Assembly (NCBI RefSeq): GCF_001514305.1
Contig: NZ_KQ949130.1
Span: forward strand, 1-47,650
Source: Streptomyces dysideae
Lineage (GTDB): Bacteria; Actinomycetota; Actinomycetes; Streptomycetales; Streptomycetaceae
Direction of reading: 5' to 3'
Length of the DNA stretch: 47,650 nt
The translations under genes were made by a program, and so were the position numbers. Of the stretch, positions 43,114 through 47,650 are shown piece after piece. The notes beneath the pieces are model-generated. The model saw only the letters and a program-made list of their open reading frames with translations. It was not told the origin of the DNA and searched no databases. How positions within the stretch are numbered: position 1 is the stretch's first letter; the number at the start of each line of letters is the position of its first letter.

Positions 43114-43623
43114 TCAGAACTGCTGCTGCTTGGCGCCGGGCGGGAGCATGCAGGGGGTGCGTATGGCGAAGGAGAGGGCTTGTGGCTCCGTCTTGCCGGA
43201 GCCGACGGTGTCGGCCGAGACCATATAGGAGTTCTTCTTGTTGCGAGCACTGAAGATCATCGACGTGTAGGCGTTCTTGAACTCCCGGTATGAGGTGACC
43301 TCGTACCCCTGCTGAGCTAGCTCCCGGCGGAGCGTCCGCGCGACGCGGGTGTGTTCCGTGACGAGGGCCGGGGAGTTGACGTAGTAGAAGAGGCTGTACC
43401 GACCGTCCTCGGCGACCTCGTCGTTCTCCCCGATGCATGCCTCGAAGTGCACCTTGGCCGTCGACGGGGTGAGCTCGACGTCGGTGAGCCGGGCCATGTA
43501 CGCGGTGTAGTCCTTGGCCCATTTCAGCGCGGCGTCCTTTTCCATGCGGGGCAGCGGGGCGTTCGGGTCGTCACCTTGAGACATACAGCCTCCAGTCAAG
43601 AGCAGGGCCGCGAAAACAGCCAA
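43114..43623 (-). CDS. Lipoprotein without an ordinary start codon
   Basis: The sequence ...LLRTVLAVFAALLLTGGC is a lipoprotein signal with lipobox LTGGC (cysteine codon 43585-43587). The mature part is about 157 residues with KDAALKWAKDYTAYM and TPCMLPPGA. The stretch begins right after the stop of the hydrolase gene, and no ATG or GTG stands in front of the signal. The only usable codon is the TTG at 43623 (169 residues), which cuts into the hydrophobic core and loses the arginine. CTC or CTT codons occupy the expected start place. The ATG at 43584 would skip the signal. Gene identity is likely but the start is unresolved. Confidence 0.6.
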   Translation of the reverse strand: MAVFAALLLTGGCMSQGDDPNAPLPRMEKDAALKWAKDYTAYMARLTDVELTPSTAKVHFEACIGENDEVAEDGRYSLFYYVNSPALVTEHTRVARTLRRELAQQGYEVTSYREFKNAYTSMIFSARNKKNSYMVSADTVGSGKTEPQALSFAIRTPCMLPPGAKQQQF

Positions 43624-43642
43624 TACCGTGCGGAGAAGGGGA

Positions 43643-45304
43643 TTACAGGCCGGGGACGATGTCGGCCCCCGGCGGCATGTCGCTGCCCTCCTTCGGCACC
43701 TCCGCAGGCTGCTTGCCCGCGATGACCGCTCCCTGGTGCCTGAGAGAATCGCTGCCCGTGTCCCAATAGCCACTGTGGCCGTGGGTGTCGACCCCGAAAT
43801 TGTTGCCACCGAAGCCTCCAAGCATCGGGTTGCGGCCGAGGGTGAGGTCGGAGGCGTGGTTGATGACGGCATCGTCCTCCGCCCCGCCGATCCAGACGTG
43901 TTCCGGATCCATCTGCAGATCCTGCGCTCTGTCCACGGTCATCCCCGGACTACCGACCACCACGACGTCGTCCGCCCCCAGACCGGAGCCTCCTGAGGCG
44001 GCGGCACCGACCACCGTGGAGCCGTAACTGTGCCCCATGACGGTGGTGTGGCTCGGCGACCCGTCGTGCGAGGCGTGCGTGCCTGCCACGAACTGACGCA
44101 GGTCCGGCGCGGCATCCTCGGCCCGCCCGGTCCCGCCGACGCTGTTGAAGTCGGTCATGGAAGCCTCGGGGGCGTCGTAGCCGAGCCAGGTGATCATCGC
44201 CACGCTCTCGCCTTTGGACTGCTGCTCCGCCGCCGACTGCAGCTTGCCGATGCGCTCGATCTGACCGGGTACGGCGTCCATGTTCGTGTTGGTGCCCGGC
44301 ACCAGGATCCCGGTATGCGCGGCGGTGTCCGGGTTGCCCATGGCGATGATCGCCCGCCCGTCGTCCTTGGAGTCGTAACCGAGGAGGTACAGCTCCTTGC
44401 CCTTCGGTGCGCTGTCCCGGGCTTCGAGCTTGTCGTTGAGCAACTGGAGGTTGTTCAGGCGCCTGTTGACCGTCTCAAGGCTCTCGCCCGGGAACCCTTC
44501 GTCGTAGTTGCCCTCCTGGAGCAGATTGAGCTCCTGGGCGAGGGCCGTCCGATTGGCATCGTCGCGTACGTCCGTCGGCAGACCGTCGGTCGCGCCGATC
44601 TCCTTCGGATAGAGCGTGGTGTAGGTCTGACGCTCCTCGGGACTGAGGGCCTTCCACCACTCGGCAGCGGCCTTGGGATCGTCCTCAGGGATCTGCGGGG
44701 GCTGCTCACCCAGAGCCTTCATGGCGTTCTTGACGTCCTGGGCGGATTCCGCTGCCGCGTCATGGCTGAACGGGTCGGTGAGGATGTCGCCGTTCAGCTC
44801 CGCCAGGGCCTTCGCGCCGTCGTTGCTCGCCTTGTGCGCGGCGGTCAGGGCCTCGTCGATGGCCGCGCGGTGCTCCGCGCGCAGGGCGCTGCGGTCCGCG
44901 ATGATCACGCGCGCGTCGGGGTCCTGGCGTGGCAGGTCCGTGGTCGTCGGGTCGCTGACCCAGCCGTCGCCGTCGACCTCAAAGTGGTCCTGCTCCGCAC
45001 GCCGCACCGCGTTGCGGAGGTCCGTCTGGGCCTGCTCCATCCAGAACCTGGTGGATTCCAGGACGGAGGCGATGGCCATGGCCTCCGTCTCGACCACACC
45101 GATCCGCGATTCGACGTCCTCCAGATAGAAGAGCGCCGCGTCGGCGTCGTCGCCCGTCCAGGATTGGTGCAGTGGCCCGGTGACCTGCCGACGGTGGCGG
45201 TCGGTGAGGGAATCCATGGTCGTCGACAGCTGACGCCATGCCTTGGCCGCGGCTTCCAGGTCGGAGAAGTCCTGCTTCATCAGCCGGGAGAAATCAGAAG
45301 CCAT
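43643..45304 (-). CDS. Alpha/beta hydrolase (DUF1023-type) with WXG-like N-terminus
   Basis: 553 residues. The N-terminal about 110 residues are helices with LHQSWTGDDADAALFYLED, a WxG bend. A helical middle follows, then a DUF1023 hydrolase: GHSYGS with S426, an Asp-rich WIGGAEDDAV region and a DTHGHSGYW histidine pair (H508, H510). No signal peptide. The combination suggests a lipase/esterase exported by the T7SS. The next gene is a lipoprotein. GAGCAGGAG lies before the ATG. Confidence 0.85.
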   Translation of the reverse strand: MASDFSRLMKQDFSDLEAAAKAWRQLSTTMDSLTDRHRRQVTGPLHQSWTGDDADAALFYLEDVESRIGVVETEAMAIASVLESTRFWMEQAQTDLRNAVRRAEQDHFEVDGDGWVSDPTTTDLPRQDPDARVIIADRSALRAEHRAAIDEALTAAHKASNDGAKALAELNGDILTDPFSHDAAAESAQDVKNAMKALGEQPPQIPEDDPKAAAEWWKALSPEERQTYTTLYPKEIGATDGLPTDVRDDANRTALAQELNLLQEGNYDEGFPGESLETVNRRLNNLQLLNDKLEARDSAPKGKELYLLGYDSKDDGRAIIAMGNPDTAAHTGILVPGTNTNMDAVPGQIERIGKLQSAAEQQSKGESVAMITWLGYDAPEASMTDFNSVGGTGRAEDAAPDLRQFVAGTHASHDGSPSHTTVMGHSYGSTVVGAAASGGSGLGADDVVVVGSPGMTVDRAQDLQMDPEHVWIGGAEDDAVINHASDLTLGRNPMLGGFGGNNFGVDTHGHSGYWDTGSDSLRHQGAVIAGKQPAEVPKEGSDMPPGADIVPGL

Positions 45305-45469
45305 GCCGGCTCCTGCTCGACCAGCCCGAGCACCCTTCAGGGCACGAAAAGTCCACCCAAGTGGACATAAGGCAACCCCCGTTGCTCCTGCTCACTCATG
45401 AGTTCGAGGCGATCACCCTAGCTGACGCGCCCCTGTCACGGACAAGCCCCGTCTTCCGTGCATGAACAG
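45305..45469. other. Promoter-side intergenic region upstream of the hydrolase operon
   Basis: 165 bp with no gene. It is slightly less GC-rich than its neighbours (around 45340-45420). It should hold the promoter for the 45304-42563 operon. No -35/-10 pair can be named with confidence. Confidence 0.4.
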
Positions 45470-45845
45470 AGGCCGGGAGTGGGGCGGCGGGAGACCCAGT
45501 CGATGCGCGCGCGGACCGTAACCGATCTGGGCCTGGGGTTTCCGCACCTGGTGCAGGCGGCGTGGATCCACCGGCGACGCCGCGACATCAAGACGGGCAA
45601 GGTCTCACGCCAGATCATCTACACGATCACGGACATGGTGGCGCGCGACGCATCAGCCCTGGGGCACCGGGCAACTGGCGTGCTCGGAACAGGACATCGA
45701 GGCCGTGACCGTGCACCACGTGCGGGATGTGACGTTCACCGAGGACGCGTCGAGAATCCGCGCCGGGCACGGGCCGACGAACATGGCGACGCGACGGTGG
45801 GGAGCCTGGCCATCAACAGGCTACGGGCCTTCGATGCGACCAGTG
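45470..45845 (+). pseudogene. ISAs1-type transposase C-terminal remnant, frameshifted
   Basis: Frame 1 reads VGRRETQSMRARTVTDLG, then FPHLVQAAWIHRRRRDIK and RQIIYTITDMVARDASALG. The match then moves to another frame (EQDIEAVTVHHVRDVTF, TEDASRIRAGHGPTNMA, from about 45693) and returns to frame 1 for SLAINRLRAFDA. These are the conserved end pieces of ISAs1-family transposases. The N-terminal two thirds and both IS ends are missing. Its 3' end overlaps the DUF397 gene stop at 45821. Confidence 0.8.
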
Positions 45846-46027
45846 TCGGATTTGAGGGTGCTGATGAATGCCGTGAAGGTGTCGGCAGGGAAGGAGAGCG
45901 TGCCCTGGGCCGGGTCCTTCGAGTCGCGTATCGCGACTCGGGTGCGCAGGTTCGCTATCTCCACGCAGGCGTCGCCCTGGCCGCCGCCCGAGAAGGACGA
46001 CTTCTGCCAGGTGTCGGGGGTGGTCAT
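45821..46027 (-). CDS. DUF397 protein (small partner of the XRE regulator)
   Basis: 68 residues. WQKSSFSGGGQGDACVEIA and VAIRDSKDPAQGTLSFPADT are the complete DUF397 signature. ATG at 46027 with AAGGAC and GGAG upstream, 4 nt after the regulator stop, so the two are co-translated. DUF397/XRE-DUF5753 pairs are abundant in Streptomyces, and the small protein antagonises or modifies its regulator. Its C-terminus is made partly from the transposase remnant. Confidence 0.85.
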   Translation of the reverse strand: MTTPDTWQKSSFSGGGQGDACVEIANLRTRVAIRDSKDPAQGTLSFPADTFTAFISTLKSDTGRIEGP

Positions 46028-46031
46028 GTCC

Positions 46032-46883
46032 TTACAGCTCCTTCGCCAGCCGGTGGATGAAGTCACGCGACCGATCGAGGTCGAGCGACACCGCTTCTAC
46101 CCTACGGAAGAGCGTTCGATAGCGGCTGAGTTGGGCTTCGGCATCGATGAACACAGGGCCGTTGAGCCCGTCTCGCACCACGGTGTCCAGTTTGGAGACG
46201 GGACCGCCCGCGTACACCATGGTGCTCCCAGCCCCTCCGAAGCCCTCCAGTTCGAAGGGGATAACGCGCACGGTGACGTGGTCGGCTTCGGAAAGCTCCA
46301 GGATGCGGGCAAGCTGAGCCCGTGTCGCGGCACGGTCGCCAGCCCTGATACGCAACGCCGCCTCATGAATCAGGGTTGCGTACGGGATCGGTTCAGGGCG
46401 CTCGATGATGACTTTGCGCTTCATGCGGTGTTCCACCCAGCGCTCCACCTCGCCCTCCGAGAACTCCGGGTTTACGTAAGAGAAGAGCGCTCGAGCGTAG
46501 TCCGCAGTCTGCAGAAGGCCCGGAATGTGCAGGAAGTCCACGTCCCACCGGTAACTGGCGTAGTGCTCCAGCTCGGACAGATCCAGAAACTGCGTTGGCA
46601 GGAGACCCCGGTAATCCTCCCACCAGCCACGCGTCCGGTCAGTCGCCATGGCTACCAGTGCTTCGATCAGCTCGGCATCCGAACAGGCATAATTGGCCGC
46701 AAGGCGGCGTAGCCGCTTCTCGCTTACACCTGCGAGGGCCGCCTCGATCTGGCTGATCTGCGGGGCGCTCACACCGAGCAGGGTTGCTGCCTCGCGAGTG
46801 GTGAGGCCTGCCGCGTCGCGGAGCCTGCGCAGTTCGACCGCCAGACGCATCTGACGTGCAGTCGCCTCGCTCCTCAACGCCAT
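46032..46883 (-). CDS. XRE-family regulator with DUF5753 (Scr1-like)
   Basis: 283 residues. The N-terminal HTH (about 15-70: LRRLRDAAGLTTREAATLLG, VSAPQISQIEA) is followed by DUF5753 (FLDLSELEHYASYRW, DFLHIPGLLQTADYARAL, DRSRDFIHRLAKEL). It probably regulates itself and the adjacent DUF397 gene. GAGGAG lies before the ATG. A palindrome at 46953-46968 is a candidate site. Confidence 0.92.
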   Translation of the reverse strand: MALRSEATARQMRLAVELRRLRDAAGLTTREAATLLGVSAPQISQIEAALAGVSEKRLRRLAANYACSDAELIEALVAMATDRTRGWWEDYRGLLPTQFLDLSELEHYASYRWDVDFLHIPGLLQTADYARALFSYVNPEFSEGEVERWVEHRMKRKVIIERPEPIPYATLIHEAALRIRAGDRAATRAQLARILELSEADHVTVRVIPFELEGFGGAGSTMVYAGGPVSKLDTVVRDGLNGPVFIDAEAQLSRYRTLFRRVEAVSLDLDRSRDFIHRLAKEL

Positions 46884-46952
46884 CTACCGCTCCTCTCAAC
46901 GCGCCTGGAAGCGCTACTCGTTCGGGGCCAGATTACGCGACCGGCTTGCGAA

Positions 46953-46968
46953 ACTTAAAAAGTTAAGT
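46953..46968. promoter_or_regulatory. AT-rich palindrome, candidate operator
   Basis: ACTTAA (46953-46958), 4-nt spacer, TTAAGT (46963-46968): a perfect inverted repeat in an AT-rich spot of an otherwise very GC-rich divergent intergenic region, between the XRE gene and the RsbW-like gene. Confidence 0.5.
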
Positions 46969-47115
46969 CTACCGTCGGTGACGCGACGCACACGCTGCGG
47001 AGTTCGGGACCTCCGGAAGCGCACCGCTCCGTCCTGCCATGACGGCTGCGGCACTGCCACCGCCCGCCCTGCCGCAGAGTTCGCCAACTTCCCTTCTTCC
47101 GACAGGAGTTTTGTC

Positions 47116-47523
47116 ATGCCTGATAACGAACCCTGGGAGTACTCCCTGTACATCCCGAACGACCCGCGCGCCGTCACCGTCTGTCGCCGTACCGTTCGCC
47201 TGATCCTCACGATGCACGGCTTGATCAGCCTCGTCGACACCGCCGAGCTCCTCGCGACAGAGCTGGCCTCCAACGCCGTACGCCACACCAAAGGACCCGC
47301 CGCCCTGCGTCTGCGGTGGCGCGGCGGTGTGCTGCGCATCGGCGCCTGGGACGCTGACCCCGAGCCGCCCGAACCTCCATCGAAGCTGGGCGACTTGGTC
47401 GACGCGGAGGAGGGCCGCGGTCTCGCACTGGTCCGCGCCTGTGCCGACGTGTGGGGGTGGCAGCCGCTGACCAGGAACGGCAACCGGGGAAAATGCGTAT
47501 GGTGCGAGCTCGTTGCCGCGTAG
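47116..47523 (+). CDS. RsbW-like ATP-binding protein
   Basis: 135 residues. HATPase_c fold: ELLATELASNAVRHTKG (N-box, about 45-60), IGAWDADPEPPEPP (G1-like) and EEGRGLALVRACADVWG (G2). Related to anti-sigma factors (RsbW/SpoIIAB). ATG at 47116 with AGGAG 7 nt upstream; a longer frame from 46978 lacks support. Divergent from the XRE/DUF397 pair, a common Streptomyces trio. The partner is not visible. Confidence 0.9.
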   Translation: MPDNEPWEYSLYIPNDPRAVTVCRRTVRLILTMHGLISLVDTAELLATELASNAVRHTKGPAALRLRWRGGVLRIGAWDADPEPPEPPSKLGDLVDAEEGRGLALVRACADVWGWQPLTRNGNRGKCVWCELVAA

Positions 47524-47587
47524 GTCGCACGGTCAGGATCGCAGCCAGGATGGCCATCCCCGCAGCGACTCCTACGATCTTGCCTAT

Positions 47588-47650
47588 ATGCGACTACGAG
47601 GCCGCTCAAAGGGCGTGAAGAGCGTTGTCAAGGACGTGATCGGCACCGAC
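47588..47650 (+). CDS. Possible start of a gene cut by the window end
   Basis: The ATG at 47588 opens 21 codons to the window end (MRLRGRSKGVKSVVKDVIGT...). TACGAT at 47571-47576 could be a -10. A GTG nine codons in is an alternative start. Too short to judge. Confidence 0.3.
   Translation, partial: MRLRGRSKGVKSVVKDVIGTD

Overview
The window is high-GC actinobacterial DNA (frequent GTG/TTG starts, strong GGAGG-type ribosome sites, GC-rich third positions). The housekeeping block rnj-dapA-thyX-dapB-M16 peptidase-pnp-rpsO next to a type VII secretion (T7SS/ESX) locus is the arrangement I know from Streptomyces. From memory it resembles the region around SCO5717-SCO5745 of S. coelicolor, but no database was consulted. 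No rRNA, tRNA, CRISPR array or complete insertion sequence was found.

Layout. (1) 1-10.1 kb, mostly minus strand: RNase J, dihydrodipicolinate synthase, flavin-dependent thymidylate synthase, a small TPR membrane protein, dapB, an M16 zinc protease, polynucleotide phosphorylase and S15. A PH-like membrane protein lies on the plus strand. (2) 10.3-16.9 kb: the secretion core, with eccD (minus) divergent from the three-domain ATPase eccC (plus), then a WXG100-like protein and a DUF397 protein. (3) 16.9-18.4 kb: a scarred stretch with a nonsense-mutated membrane gene (a functional-length paralogue sits at 31.0 kb), a MITE-like element with perfect 21-bp terminal inverted repeats, and a membrane protein starting 13 bp after that element. 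(4) 18.6-28.6 kb, all plus strand: a toxin island. A 1702-residue effector carries a CpnT-like N-terminal T7SS domain, a long Pro/Ser/Thr linker, a papain-fold (glutamine-deamidase type) domain and a C-terminal nucleic-acid-deaminase-like domain. It is followed by a HEAT-like candidate immunity protein, an NTPase whose Walker A lysine is arginine, a YrhB/deaminase-like/SUKH-4 fusion whose deaminase part has lost its zinc cysteines, and a stand-alone YrhB-like protein. (5) 28.6-39.6 kb, mainly minus strand: probable T7SS substrates and accessory proteins (WXG100-like and long helical proteins, a toxin-less relative of the effector N-terminus, three members of a small family of which two end in G[FW]SLY, and several membrane proteins). 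(6) 39.8-45.3 kb: two paralogous two-cysteine membrane proteins (plus), then a minus-strand group with a WXG-N-terminal alpha/beta hydrolase, a lipoprotein, a WXG-like protein and a multi-pass membrane protein. (7) 45.3-47.65 kb: a frameshifted ISAs1-type transposase remnant marks the edge, followed by a DUF397/XRE-DUF5753 pair and a divergent RsbW-like ATP-binding protein.

How it may work together (inference): EccC and EccD would supply the motor and channel. The many WXG-like proteins would be partners or substrates. The large effector and the hydrolase would be cargo, each with a neighbouring candidate immunity gene. EccB, EccE, mycosin and a classical adjacent EsxA/EsxB pair of about 100 residues each were not found here and could lie outside the window.
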